From the NCBI RefSeq assembly GCF_003265705.1, contig NW_020313288.1, positions 171,877 through 235,876 of the forward strand: a stretch of DNA of 64,000 bases. The letters run 5' to 3'. Shown piece by piece: positions 1 to 10,534 of this stretch. The DNA comes from Callorhinus ursinus. Taxonomy: Eukaryota; Chordata; Mammalia; Carnivora; Otariidae. A program made the position numbers and the translations under genes. Numbering within the stretch: the stretch's first letter is position 1; every line of letters starts with the position of its first letter. The notes under the pieces are model-generated. The model saw only the letters and a program-made list of their open reading frames with translations. It was not told where the DNA came from and ran no database searches.

Positions 1-317
1 TGCTCAGTGAAAGAAGCCAGGCACAAAAGGTTACATATTGTACAGTTCCATTTATAGGAAAGATGTTTGAACTTTCAATTTCATGAGCCAACACATTCCT
101 TTCTTGTTTAAATCTGTTTGGGTTGGGTTGTAGTGACTTGCAACCACAAGATACTAACTGATGCAGCAGTCAAACATACAGGATGTCACTCTGGGTTTGG
201 CGTATTTGGTTCTGCTATAAACAAGACCTCACATCCTTGCATTTGCCTGATATCAATTCATCCAAATGTCCCAAGGGGCTCAGCTCTCTCTAAGCTCCCT
301 AGATCCTACAGAATTCT

Positions 318-502
318 TTTTTTTTTTAAAGATTTTATTATTTATTCATGAGAGACAGAGGAGGAGAGAGAGAGAGGGAGAGAGAGGGAGAGAAGCAGGC
401 TCCCAAGGAGCAGGGAGCCCGATGCGGGACTTGATCCCAGGACCCTGGGATCATGACCTGAGCCGAAGGCAGACGCTTAACCATCTGAGCCACCCAGGCG
501 CC
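318..502 (-). mobile_element. Can-SINE
   Basis: Reverse-orientation Can-SINE: AT-rich tail at the left and head (complement of GGCGCCTGGGTGGCTCAG) at the right. It is flanked by a 16-base target duplication GATCCTACAGAATTCT at 302-317 and 503-518. Confidence 0.93.
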
Positions 503-793
503 GATCCTACAGAATTCTAACCAAACTTTCTTGACCCCAGTTTTATGTCATGGCCTTGCATGAGCACCTGCCATGTGCCCAATTCCCAGCACTCTCTCTA
601 TATATTTTTAATGTATATATAACATTGTGTATATTTAAGGCATGCTATGTGATTATTTGATATGAATATTCATAGTGAAATGACTACTACAGTCCAGCTA
701 ATTAACATAGCATCTCCTCATAGTCGTTCTTGTGTGTGACGAGCGCACCTGAAATCTACTCTTTTAGCATATTTCCAGGTTCAATATAGTATT

Positions 794-1001
794 ATTTTTT
801 TTGAGAGAGAGAGTGTGTGTACAGGCATGTGGGAGTGGGAGTAGGGTGGGGGTGTAGAGGGAGAGGGAAAGAGAGAATCCTAAGCAGACTCCACGCTCAG
901 CACTGAGCCCCATGCAGGGCTGGATTTCATGGCCCTGAGATCATGACCTCAGGAAAAATCAAGAGTCAGATGCTTAACCGATTGAGCCACCCAGGCGCTC
1001 C
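794..1001 (-). mobile_element. Can-SINE, first of a row of three
   Basis: Diverged reverse-orientation Can-SINE ending in the complement of GCGCCTGGGTGGCTCAAT. The left flank TCAATATAGTATT (781-793) and right flank TCAATACAGTATTC (1002-1015) are near-identical. Confidence 0.88.
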
Positions 1002-1015
1002 TCAATACAGTATTC

Positions 1016-1217
1016 TTTTTTTTTTTTTAAAGATTTTATTTATTTATTTGACAGAGAGAGACACAGCGAGAGAGGGAACACAAGCAGGGGGAGCGGGAGA
1101 GGGAGACGCAGGCTTCCCGCCGAGGAGGGAGCCCGGTGCGGGGCTCGATCCCAGGACCCTGGGATCACGACCTGAGCCGAAGGCAGACGCTTAATGACTG
1201 AGCCACCCAGGCGCTCC
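1016..1217 (-). mobile_element. Can-SINE, second of a row of three
   Basis: Reverse-orientation Can-SINE bounded on both sides by TCAATACAGTATTC (1002-1015 and 1218-1231). It is very close in sequence to the next copy. Confidence 0.93.
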
Positions 1218-1231
1218 TCAATACAGTATTC

Positions 1232-1429
1232 TTTTTTTTTAAAGATTTTATTTATTTATTTGACAGAGAGAGACGCAGCAAGAGAAGGAACACAAGCAGG
1301 GGGAGCGGGAGAGGGAGACGCAGGCTTCCCGCCGAGCAGGGAGCCCGATGCGGGGCTCGATCCCAGGACCCTGGGACCATGACCTGAGCCGAAGGCAGAT
1401 GCTTAACGACTGAGCCACCCAGGCGCCCC
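1232..1429 (-). mobile_element. Can-SINE, third of a row of three
   Basis: Reverse-orientation Can-SINE bounded by TCAATACAGTATTC at 1218-1231 and 1430-1443. It differs from the second copy at only a handful of bases. Confidence 0.93.
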
Positions 1430-1655
1430 TCAATACAGTATTCTTAAGGACATCACGCCTACACATTAGATCCCTAGAAGGATTCGTCTTACCTGACTAC
1501 AGTTTTGTACCCTTTGACCAACATCTCCCCATTTTCCTCATCCCCTCACCTGAGCCCTTCCAATCTCTGTTTCTATGAGTTTGACTTTCTCTCTCTCTCT
1601 TCCTCCCTCCATACCCCTCCCCCCACTCCTATTCTCTCCCCACCCCACGCCGTGC

Positions 1656-1691
<36 letters not shown>
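1656..1691. repeat. (GT)n microsatellite
   Basis: About 18 GT dinucleotides in VAV1 intron 1, directly after a pyrimidine-rich run. Confidence 0.95.
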
Positions 1692-1694
<3 letters not shown>

Positions 1695-1709
1695 GGAATT
1701 CTGCAAGTA

Positions 1710-1805
1710 CTATTATATCAACCTTTTACAGATAAGGAAACTGAGGCAAGGACAGCCAGCCAGGGTGCAAACCCAGTCAGTGTGACTGCAAGCACTATGC
1801 TGTAG
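1710..1805 (-). mobile_element. MIR fragment
   Basis: TTTTACAGATAAGGAAACTG followed by GAGGCAAGG is the reverse-complement core of the mammalian-wide MIR SINE. Confidence 0.6.
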
Positions 1806-1952
1806 TAACATATGTGAATCAAGTCAATACAGTGTTTACTGTACCCGTAGATCTCACACTTCCATCTTCAGACTGCATCTTCTTCTCAATTATTGCTACA
1901 TCCACATTATACCTACCCCACTCTCTATGGAACATGAACTTTAAATTAACTT

Positions 1953-2156
1953 CGGGATGCCTGGGTGGCTCAGTCAGTTAAGCTTCTGCCTCCAGCTTCC
2001 CAGGGTCCTGGGATCAAGCCCCATCGGGCTCCCATTCTCTCTCTCCTCTCCCTCTGCCACTCACCCTGCTTATGCTCTCTCACTTCCTCTCCCTCTCTAA
2101 TTCTGTCAAATAAATAAATAAAATCTTTAAAAAAAATAAAATAAGGTAAATAAATA
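1953..2156 (+). mobile_element. Can-SINE
   Basis: Forward Can-SINE: head GGGATGCCTGGGTGGCTCAG, ending in a (AAAT)n A-rich tail. The flanks GAACTTTAAATTAAC and AAACTTTAACTTAAA look like a decayed target duplication. Confidence 0.9.
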
Positions 2157-2386
2157 AACTTTAACTTAAATGTATTTAAGAAGAGAACTTTACATCCTTC
2201 TATCAAAAGGAAACTAGGATCATTTTCTATAAAAAGAAGGCAGTGTAAAATAAATATGATGTAAACAGTGTTAGTAAAGTCCAGCTGGATTCTCTTGCCT
2301 GCCCAAGGCTTGTTCTTTCTCTGTTGAAAAGAGATTAGTAAGAGTAGCAATTCAACATCCATTTGTGATAAAGAAAGAGAGAAAGA

Positions 2387-2600
2387 GGGGCGCCTGGGTG
2401 GCTCAGCCAGTTAAGCATCTGCCTTTGGCTCAGATCATGATCCCAGGGTCCTGGGACTGAGAACTGCATCGGGCTCCTTGCTCAGTGGAGAGCCTGCTTC
2501 TCCCTCTCCCTCTGCCGCTCCCCTCCCCCTTGTGCACTCTCTCTCTCTCTCCCTCCCTCCCTCCCTCAAATAAATAAATAAAATCTTAAAGAAAGAAAGA
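2387..2600 (+). mobile_element. Can-SINE whose tail grew into a microsatellite
   Basis: Forward Can-SINE with an intact head GGGGCGCCTGGGTGGCTCAG. Its A-rich tail runs straight into an (AAAG)n array that ends at the assembly gap. Confidence 0.92.
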
Positions 2601-2626
2601 AAAAAGAAAGAGAGAGAGAGAGAAAG

Positions 2627-2673
<47 letters not shown>

Positions 2674-3226
2674 NNNNNNNNNNNNNNNNNNNNNNNNNNN
2701 NNNNNNNNNNNNNNNNNNNNNNNNNNNNNNNNNNNNNNNNNNNNNNNNNNNNNNNNNNNNNNNNNNNNNNNNNNNNNNNNNNNNNNNNNNNNNNNNNNNN
2801 NNNNNNNNNNNNNNNNNNNNNNNNNNNNNNNNNNNNNNNNNNNNNNNNNNNNNNNNNNNNNNNNNNNNNNNNNNNNNNNNNNNNNNNNNNNNNNNNNNNN
2901 NNNNNNNNNNNNNNNNNNNNNNNNNNNNNNNNNNNNNNNNNNNNNNNNNNNNNNNNNNNNNNNNNNNNNNNNNNNNNNNNNNNNNNNNNNNNNNNNNNNN
3001 NNNNNNNNNNNNNNNNNNNNNNNNNNNNNNNNNNNNNNNNNNNNNNNNNNNNNNNNNNNNNNNNNNNNNNNNNAAGTAAGGAAGGAAGGAAGGAAGGAAG
3101 GAAGGAAGGAAGGAAGGAAGGGAAGAAAGAAGGGAGGGAGGGGGAGGGGAGGGGAGGGGAGGAGGGGGAGGGGAGAAGAGGGGAGGGGAGGAGAAGGGAG
3201 GGGAGGAGAAGGGAGGAGGGAGGAAG
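2601..3226. repeat. Purine-rich microsatellite broken by an assembly gap
   Basis: (AAAG)n up to 2673, then 400 N, then (GGAA)n turning into (GGGGA)n to about 3226. The plus strand is almost entirely purine on both sides of the gap. Open frames crossing the N run are meaningless. Confidence 0.95.
2674..3073. other. Assembly gap, 400 N
   Basis: A run of exactly 400 N, a round number that suggests an estimated or default gap size rather than measured sequence. Confidence 0.98.
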
Positions 3227-3894
3227 AAATTGGGCAAATGCAGAAGATACCACTGTCAACACAAAGAGCCCAAAAGAATATACAGATAAATAACCAGAAT
3301 AAATACAGTAACCTTACAATGTGAGTGAATACACAATCAATATACAAAGTTTACTGTGTGTTGGTGCATTAGCAACAATCAATCAGAAAATGCTATTTTC
3401 TTAAAAAAGATAACATTTGTGAAATCCTAGAATAAGCAAAACTAATCTATGGTGATAGAAATCAGATCAGTGGTTGCTTCTGGGGTGGGGAGGGTGGTGG
3501 AGATTGACTCAGAAAGGCCACAAGTGATGGAAATGTTCTGTGTTTTGATAAGGGTGTGGGTTGCACAAGTGTATACATCTGCTAGAACTCATTGAGCAGT
3601 AACTGAAGAACTGAGCATTTCACTGCATGAAAATTGGACTTCTATTTTAAAAGGATACCATTTATCATAGCCTAAAAAATGTAAAATAAACATACAAAAA
3701 AGCCAGTGATACATATAAATCTAACAAAAAGAAGTGAAAAATCTTTTATGAAAAATTATAAAATTTTATTGAAAAATATGAAAGAAGATCTAAACAAAGA
3801 GAGTGAAATATATACTAATTCTTGTCTAGAAAGACTCAATATTTTAAAAATTTCAGCCTTCTCCAAAATTGAACTATAGGTCCAACACAATTCC

Positions 3895-4080
3895 TTTTTT
3901 TTTAAGATTTTATTTATTTATTTGACAGAGAGAGAAGGAACACAAGCAGGGGGAGTGGGAGAGGGAGACGCAGGCTTCCCGCCGAGCAGGGAGCCCAATG
4001 TGGGGCTTGATCCCAGGACCCTGGGATCATGACCTGAGCCAAAGGCAGGCACTTAACAACTGAGCCAGCCAGGCACCCCA
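3895..4080 (-). mobile_element. Can-SINE
   Basis: Reverse Can-SINE inserted into L1 sequence, flanked by GGTCCAACACAATTCC (3879-3894) and GGTCCAACACAATTTC (4081-4096). Confidence 0.93.
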
Positions 4081-4258
4081 GGTCCAACACAATTTCAATT
4101 AAAATCTCAAAATGGTTTTTCACTGAACTTGGTACATGAATCCTAAAATTTATATGGGAAAGCACAGAGTCACAAATAGCCAAGACAAGTCTGTAGAGAA
4201 AAAGTTAACTGGGAATACTCGCATCAAGACTTATCATAAATCTACAGTAATTAAGACA

Positions 4259-4690
4259 ATGTAATTATAGCAGTTAGCCTCCAAGATGGCCCCCAGTGGC
4301 CCCCAGATCCCAGTACTTATGCCCTAGTTGTAATTACCTCTCTCACTGAACCAAGATTAGCCCTGTGTGACTGACTGATAGAGTATGGTAGAAGTAATGA
4401 TACATGACTTTTCAAGGCTTGGTAATAAAAGGCATTCCTGCTTCCACTTTGGGCCTCTTGGGTCACTGACCAGCCACCATGTTGTGAGACCCCTCAGTCA
4501 GCCCTTTGGAGAGGAACTGGGTTCCATGTGGTTGAATCATCAAGGAAGCAGATCCTCCAGCCACAGTTGAGCCTTTGGATGACTGCAGCCCTGGCTGACA
4601 TCTGACTGCAACCTCACAAGAAACCCCAGCTGAGCCATTTCATCATTCCTGATCCAAATAACTCATAAGCATAATAAGTGCTCAATAAAG
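4259..4690. mobile_element. Ancient LTR-like (MaLR-type) repeat, tentative
   Basis: Contains phrases common to a family of old mammalian solo repeats (CACCATGTTGTGAG, CCAGCTGAGCCATTTCATC, and an AATAAGTGCTCAATAAAGG tail). Assignment to the MaLR/MLT group is from memory and uncertain. It is non-coding. Confidence 0.4.
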
Positions 4691-5370
4691 GAATATTTGG
4701 GGGATAATTTGTTACTTAGCAATAGATAAGAAATATAGGGATAAAGACAAATAAACCATAATAGAGGACCCAGAAATAAATCATACGTGTTTGAAAATGT
4801 CTTTTATGACTGAGCAGGTATTACACATGTATGGTAAAAAGAAATATTATTTTATAATTGTGGGTGGTTCAACTGGTTATCCATAAGGGCAAAAAAACAA
4901 ATACACCAAATTCCTGCCTCCCTCATATCCTACTCGAAACAAATTCCAGATGGTATTAAAGACTTAAATGCTAAAGGCAAGACTTTGAGAAGACAATTGA
5001 GGAGACTATCTGGATGACCTCAGAACTGTGAGTGATTCTGGAACAACAAAAGTCCAAATGATAAGCAGGATTTGATCAAACTAAAAGGTCTATTCATCCA
5101 AAAGTATCAGGAAGAGAGTAACAAGACAAGCCACAGAGTGAATACGGATATTTGCTACACATTTGTATTCAAATTTATAAAGAATTCCTAATGATTCAGT
5201 AAGAAAAAGACAAGAATTCAATCAGAAAATTGGCAAGATACGAACACAAGTTTCCCTGAAGAAGAGTCACAAATGCCCCCAAGCCCATGAGGAGGCAGTC
5301 AACTTTGGTAGTCATTTAAGTGATGCTAATTAAAACCACAAGATACTATTTCCCACCCACCAGATATGCA

Positions 5371-5720
5371 AACTTTTTAAAGTCAGGCAAATACCAAGTA
5401 GAAGCAGAGCAGAGTCTGCTTCCCCATCTTTTGTGTCTGGGCTGGTCTGTGACTTGCCTTGACCAATAGAATGCAGTGGCAGCAACACTGTGTGAATTCA
5501 AGCTTAGGCATCCAGAGGCTTTGTAACCTCTGCTCTTGCTTTCTTGGAACACTGCTGCCAAATTAAAGAGCTCAGGCTAAACTCTGGAGGGTGAGAGACC
5601 ATGTGGAGCAGAGACGAACATGCTGGCCAAGGCTGGAGGGAGGTGAAAATACACCAGGTCATCCCCTTTTGGTGTGCATGGTATCTCCGTCAGTCCTGTC
5701 TGGAGGCTCTACTCTGCCCT
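5371..5720. mobile_element. Ancient LTR-like repeat fragment, tentative
   Basis: Phrases such as CTTGACCAATAGAATGCAGTG, split here as CTTGACCAATAG plus AATGCAGTG, and GAGAGACCATGTGGAGCAGA resemble the same class of old LTR-type repeats seen elsewhere in this intron. Confidence 0.4.
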
Positions 5721-5744
5721 CCCTCCCCCCCTCCTTTCTTTTCT

Positions 5745-6300
5745 TTTTTTCTCTTCTTTTATAGTAGACTTTATGTTTTAGAGCAGTTTTAGGTCCACAG
5801 AGTAACTGAATGCAAGGTAGAGAGATTTCCCATACATCTCCCTACCTCCAAGCATGCACAGCCTCCCCCACTATCAGCCTCCCCCACCGGAGAGGGTACA
5901 TTTGTTATAACCAATGAACCTACATCTTATAACCAATGAACCTACATTGAAAAGTCTGTAGTTGACATCAAGGTTCACTCCTGATGTACATTCTGTGGGT
6001 TTGGACAAATATATAATGACACGTATCCACCATTATAGTAACATACAGAGTAGTTTCATTGCCTTCAAGTCCCTCTGCGCTCCACCTGTTCATCTTTCCC
6101 TCCCCCCAGCCCCTGGCAAACACTGTCTCCATAATTCCCCTTGTCTGTATGTCCCACAGTTTCCTTATCCATCACCTACTGAAGGACATCTTGGCTGCTT
6201 CCAAGTTCTGGCAATGATGTATAAAGCTGCTATAAATATCTATGTGCAGGTTTCTGTGTGGACATGAGTTCTCAGCTCCTTTGGGTAAATATATTTTTTA
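5745..6300. mobile_element. Old L1 fragment
   Basis: Runs such as TTAGAGCAGTTTTAGGTCCACAG, TGTCTGTATGTCCCACAG and AAGGACATCTTGGCTGCTTC, followed by TATAAAGCTGCTATAAATATC, are typical of one internal part of ancient L1 elements. It is decayed and non-coding. Confidence 0.65.
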
Positions 6301-6739
6301 ATTAAACATTATAGTTACATTTCCAAGTCCTGTGCACTGTCTCTGATCTCATTCTCTTCTTTCCCTCCTCACTGGTTGCCTGTCTCTGCAAGTAGATGTG
6401 GACCGTTCCAGCCCATGTCCTCATTCCCTCCACACGTGCACGCATCCACAAACAGCAAGTAGTGTGCTTCTATACTGTCTTGTGTTCCTTCCTTTCTGTC
6501 CCATGGCTCACCCTCCCTTTCTCGCTACAGCCCTATTCCCCAAAGCTGTCTCTAAAGAGTCACTCAGTGAACCAGCACTGCCTGTGTGAGCCAGCCCCTC
6601 CCCTCCAGAGCCCCCAGTCCTTCCGGGGAGGCACCGTTTATGGAGAGCATTGCCTCTTCCAAACCTGAGATGAAGAGTTTGGCATACACGGGTTTGTGCA
6701 ATCCTCCCAACAACATGGCTACTGAGATCTAGGAGGCGC

Positions 6740-7319
6740 GCTCTAACGACATCTGCCTTCCAGTTGTTCAAACCCAAAACGTTGGCATTACCTTGACTCC
6801 TCTGATTCTCTCTCATCCACTTCCAACCCATCAACAAATGCTATTGGTTCCACCTTCCAAATACAGCCAGAATCCCGCCCCTCCTCTGCACCTGCCAGGC
6901 CGAAGCCACTATTATCCCTCACCTGCATTATTACTGCGGTGCTCCTCGTTGGGACTGCTTGCTTCTGCCCCTGGACCCATATCATTTATTTTCAACATGG
7001 CAGCCAGAGAAATATTGTCAAAATCTTCCCAAGGCTTCCATCCTACCCAGATGCAAACCACAAGACCCCACATGACCTGTCCCATCCCCTCCCTCCCCTC
7101 GCCTGCCCCCATTCTCCTCCTAGCTCTCTCTGCTGCATCCACACAGGCCTCCTCACTGTTCCTCCAACCTGCCAGGCATGGCCGTGCCCCAGGGCCTTTG
7201 CACAGGCTGTTCCTGTCTGCTCAGAATGTCCATCCCCAATTAACCTGGTGCTTCTTCCGGGCCTTTGAGGAGATGTCACTCTCCGTGAGACCTTCCCAGT
7301 CCCTCTATTTAAAACTGCA

Positions 7320-7365
<46 letters not shown>

Positions 7366-7592
7366 CACTCCCTATCCTCCCCTTTGCTTTGTGTTTTTTC
7401 ACAGAGCTTATTGTCTGGGGCACTGTATATTTCTCTTACTTATTTTGTTAGTATCTGTCTGTCCTCCCTTACACACTGACACATCAGCTCCACAAGGAGA
7501 GGATTCTCGGTGTCGTTTGCTCACTGCCATGGCCTTAACACTTAGTACAATGCCTGCCACCCCGCAGATGCTCAGTAAAAGTTGGTGAATAA
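6740..7592 (+). mobile_element. L2 element, 3' half, carrying a (CA)n
   Basis: A long stretch of L2 3' sequence: AGGGCCTTTGCACAGGCTGT near 7191, and the end ATGCTCAGTAAAAGTTGGTG near 7568. It is interrupted by a (CA)n at 7322-7361. Confidence 0.75.
7322..7361. repeat. (CA)n microsatellite
   Basis: About 19-20 CA dinucleotides inside the L2 copy. Confidence 0.95.
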
Positions 7593-7735
7593 ATGAATCC
7601 ACATTTTACAAGTGAGACAACTGAGCCTCAGTGAGGATCTATCGCTTGCCTGAGGCCACACAGGAAGGAATGAAGAGCCAGACACAAGTTCTCTGAGCCT
7701 AGAGGCCATGCCCTTAACCACTGTACCACCCTACC
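7593..7735 (-). mobile_element. MIR fragment
   Basis: Reverse MIR core: TTTTACAAGTGAGACAACTGA, split here as TTTTACAAGTG plus AGACAACTGAGCC, then GGCCACACAGGAAGG and a run ending CCCTTAACCACTGTACCACC. Confidence 0.7.
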
Positions 7736-8934
7736 TCTTTGAACCACACCAGTCTGCCTCCTGGTGCCACGCAGGAGGTTTGGCACGTGACAGGAACCAC
7801 ATGTAACACTCTCCTGCCCAGCAGCCTTGTAGGCTGATTCCAGACAGGGCTTGCAAGTCACCAGGGGCAACAGAACAGTTGGCCTCATCTGGCCTGAGGG
7901 AGGAAGTTCCCTCCTGACCTCAGGGAGATCAGCTGAGTCTTGAGACTTCTTCCCCCAAGTCATGTGACATCTCAAGGGGGGACAGGGGGTATGACTTATC
8001 AGGCCTCCAGGCTGGGGTAGGGCCAGCTGAAGAAAAGGGCTCCCTCAGGCAGCAAGAATGACCGAGGTTAGACCACCAGAAGGACTTTCTGGTAGCCCAA
8101 AGCCTGGGAGAGGTGGCAAAGGACAGGGGACCTTTTAACCAAAGTTAGGAGGGGTGTGTGAGAACACTTCCTCCGTGTTGGTGAGGTAAGCCCCTCAGCC
8201 CCCTCCCCCTTCCACCAGAATATCAAAGAGTTGGGCTGGCACCTTGCCCATATGCAAATCAGCACCCAGACACTTCCCCTTTGCCTGCTGGTCCTCCATC
8301 AGCACAACCTCTGCCCAAGGCAAAGAAAGAGCCAGAAAGGTTGGTTTAGTTTGCCACCCTCCTCTCGGGAACCAGTATGCAGGAACAGAGGCCCCATTTG
8401 GTGACTGGGGGCAGGGAGCAGCAGCAAGGACCCACAGCTGAGCACAACTGCTGCAATCAGCTCCCCTACCCCCACCCCAGCCCAGGGAGCCACCGGAAAC
8501 AGGAAATGCCTGTTACCAGGGCTTGCTCAGGGAGACAGAAGAAGGGGGGCCTCTGCATTCAGCCCTGAAGCCCCTTAATCTTGGGACTGCAAGACTTCAT
8601 CTTGCAGACCAGAGAGGGTGGGTGTTCTGTGCTCCTGCTTCAAAGCCTGGAAACAGAGGTACAGAGCATCAACTCTGCATCCTGGCCTTCAAAACCTTCC
8701 CCATGCCAGCCTATCTCTATTCTGTCTCCTCCTCTCTCACCCGAACACACACTCAACACCTCAGTGTCAGTCGAGGTGGTCAGAGAGACATGGTTCCTCT
8801 CCCAGCCCAGCCGCAGCAAGCTCAAGGACCTTGGATGCGTTACTGCACCATCTGGTGCCTCCACTTCCTCGTCTTCGCTCTGGGAATGAAAATATCAACC
8901 GAATCTCCACTCTAGCACCTGGCCCACCAAGCAG

Positions 8935-9070
8935 GGTCATACATTCATTCAGCAAGCATGTATTGAGTGCCTACTCTGTGCCAAGCCCCGGGACCTGGTG
9001 GTGGCCAAGACAGACAGAACACTGTCTCCAAAGAGCTTATAGTCTAGTGGGGAGATGGACACTGAGCAGA
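8935..9070 (-). mobile_element. L2 3'-end fragment
   Basis: ATTCATTCAGCAAGCATGTA then TTGAGTGCCTACTCTGTGCC is the reverse complement of the L2 3' end. Confidence 0.75.
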
Positions 9071-9224
9071 CAGTGGCATTAATAATTGATTGGTTACAAC
9101 AGTGGTGGGTGAGTGAGCATGGGAAACAGCATAGGGAGCCCCAGGAGGGATCTGGTTAAATGGGAAAGGTGTCTGATAAAGCCAAGGACTAAGGGATGGC
9201 AAAGCAAGAGAAGTGCTCCAGGCA

Positions 9225-9520
9225 ACCCTCACGAACCGCTGGCTGGGATGTCAATGGTGCAACCAAGTTGGAAGAATGGTTTGGCAGTTTCTTTAAAGGT
9301 TAGACGCACATCTACCACACAACTTATTCTACCTTCAGGCGTTTACACTGAGAAACGAAAGCAAGTGTTCACACGGAGCTGAATGTTCACAGCAGCCATA
9401 TCAGTGTCAGCCGAAATATGGCGACAACCCAAGTGTCCATCAAGAGGAGAAAGGGTGAGCACACTGTGGGGCGTCCATACGCTGGAATTCAACTCAGGAA
9501 TAAGGTATGAAGGACTGATA
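9225..9520 (+). mobile_element. L1 3'-region fragment
   Basis: GAATGGTTTGGCAGTTTCTT and CAACCCAAGTGTCCATCAAG are standard L1 3' phrases. Frames are broken. Confidence 0.6.
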
Positions 9521-9634
9521 CACACAGCGCTATGATAAATCGCAGAAGAATGGTGCCCAGTGAAAGAAGCAGACCAAGAGTGTGCATAGCGTATGATCAG
9601 ATGGAGCGGCATGACAGAGCGCTTTAATCTTGCA

Positions 9635-10130
9635 ACCACCCCTTCATTGATTCAACAAATATTTATTGAGCATCGACTATGCCCCACGTACTGATCGAAG
9701 TCATGGGGATACAGCTGTGAACAAAAGAGATACACATCCCTGCTAGCATGAGGCTGACTCTCTGGTAGAAGGAGACACACCACCGAAGTGTTACACGGGT
9801 ATGTATGTATGAAGGGAGAAAAGTAGTGGGATAAGGGGAGGGGAGCGCTAGGAAGGGGTGCAGTTTTAAATAAGGTCTGGGGAGCTTCTCTCAGAATGTG
9901 ACATTGGAGTAAGGGCTTGAAGGATGGAATGATCCAGGTGGGTGCCTGGAGGAAAAGCATTCCAGGCAGAGGGAACAGCCAAGGCAAAAGCCCTGAGGCA
10001 GGACACTGCCTGGTGCATTGGAAAAAGAGGTTGGAGGCCAGTGTGGCTGGAGCAACGTGAGAAAGTAGGAGTGGGAGGGAGTGAACCAAGGGCAGTATCA
10101 GGTGCTGATTTACCAAAACTGGATATCAAA
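9635..10130 (-). mobile_element. L2 fragment
   Basis: TTCAACAAATATTTATTGAGC at the left, shown as TTCAACAAATA plus TTTATTGAGC, and a complementary copy of the 'first-class' L2 phrase CCTTTGC...CTGTTCC near 9960-9995 (CAGAGGGAACAGCCAAGGCA). Confidence 0.75.
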
Positions 10131-10142
10131 ACTGCGTAATCA

Positions 10143-10534
10143 GGGGTGCCTGGGGGGCTCAGTAGGCTAAGCATCCGATTCTTGATTTTGGCTCAGGTCA
10201 CAACCTCAGGGTTGATTGAGCCCCGCGTCAGGCTCCATGCTGGGCATGGAGACTGCTTAAGATTCTCTTTCTCCATGGGGCGCCTGGGTGGCTCAGATGG
10301 TTAAGCATCTGCCTTTGGCTTGGGTCGCAATCTCCAGGTCCTGGGATCAAGCCCTACGTTGGGCTCCAGCTCAGGAGGGAGTCTGCTTCTCCCTCTTCCT
10401 CTGCCTCTCCCCCTGCTTGTGCTCTCTCTGTGTCTTTCTCTCAAATAAATAAATAAATATTAAAAAAAAAAGATTCTCTCTCCCTCTGCCCCTCCCCCAC
10501 CTCTCCCTCTCTAAATAATTTAAAAAAAAAAAAC
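10143..10534 (+). mobile_element. Older Can-SINE, split by a younger one
   Basis: Head GGGGTGCCTGGGGGGCTCAG at 10143, broken at 10274 and resumed at 10470 with the duplicated AAGATTCTCT(T/C)TC. It ends in a short A-rich tail. Confidence 0.85.
10275..10469 (+). mobile_element. Younger Can-SINE nested in an older one
   Basis: Near-consensus head GGGGCGCCTGGGTGGCTCAG and a (AAAT)n tail. The target duplication lies within the pyrimidine part of the host SINE. Confidence 0.92.

Larger units (their letters stand above)
520..1640. mobile_element. Old L1 fragment split by three Can-SINEs
   Basis: The stretches 520-793 and 1444 to about 1600 read as one decayed L1-type segment (characteristic run CTTTGACCAACATCTCCCC near 1514). 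The row of three SINEs sits inside it. The L1 class comes from recalled consensus patterns, so the subfamily is not assigned. Confidence 0.6.
3227..5370 (+). mobile_element. Decayed L1 sequence, with later insertions
   Basis: Several blocks match the 3' part of L1 elements, for example AAATTTATATGGGAAAGCAC near 4146, GACAAGCCACAGAGTGAA near 5124 and AATTAAAACCACAAGATACT near 5328. All reading frames are broken. A Can-SINE (3895-4080) and an LTR-like block (about 4259-4690) interrupt it. More than one L1 copy may be present. Confidence 0.7.

Noticed and set aside
2435..3347. Minus-strand open frames of up to 275 codons
   Set aside because: They run through 400 N and purine microsatellite; the apparent protein is unknown residues plus Phe/Ser/Leu/Pro repeats.
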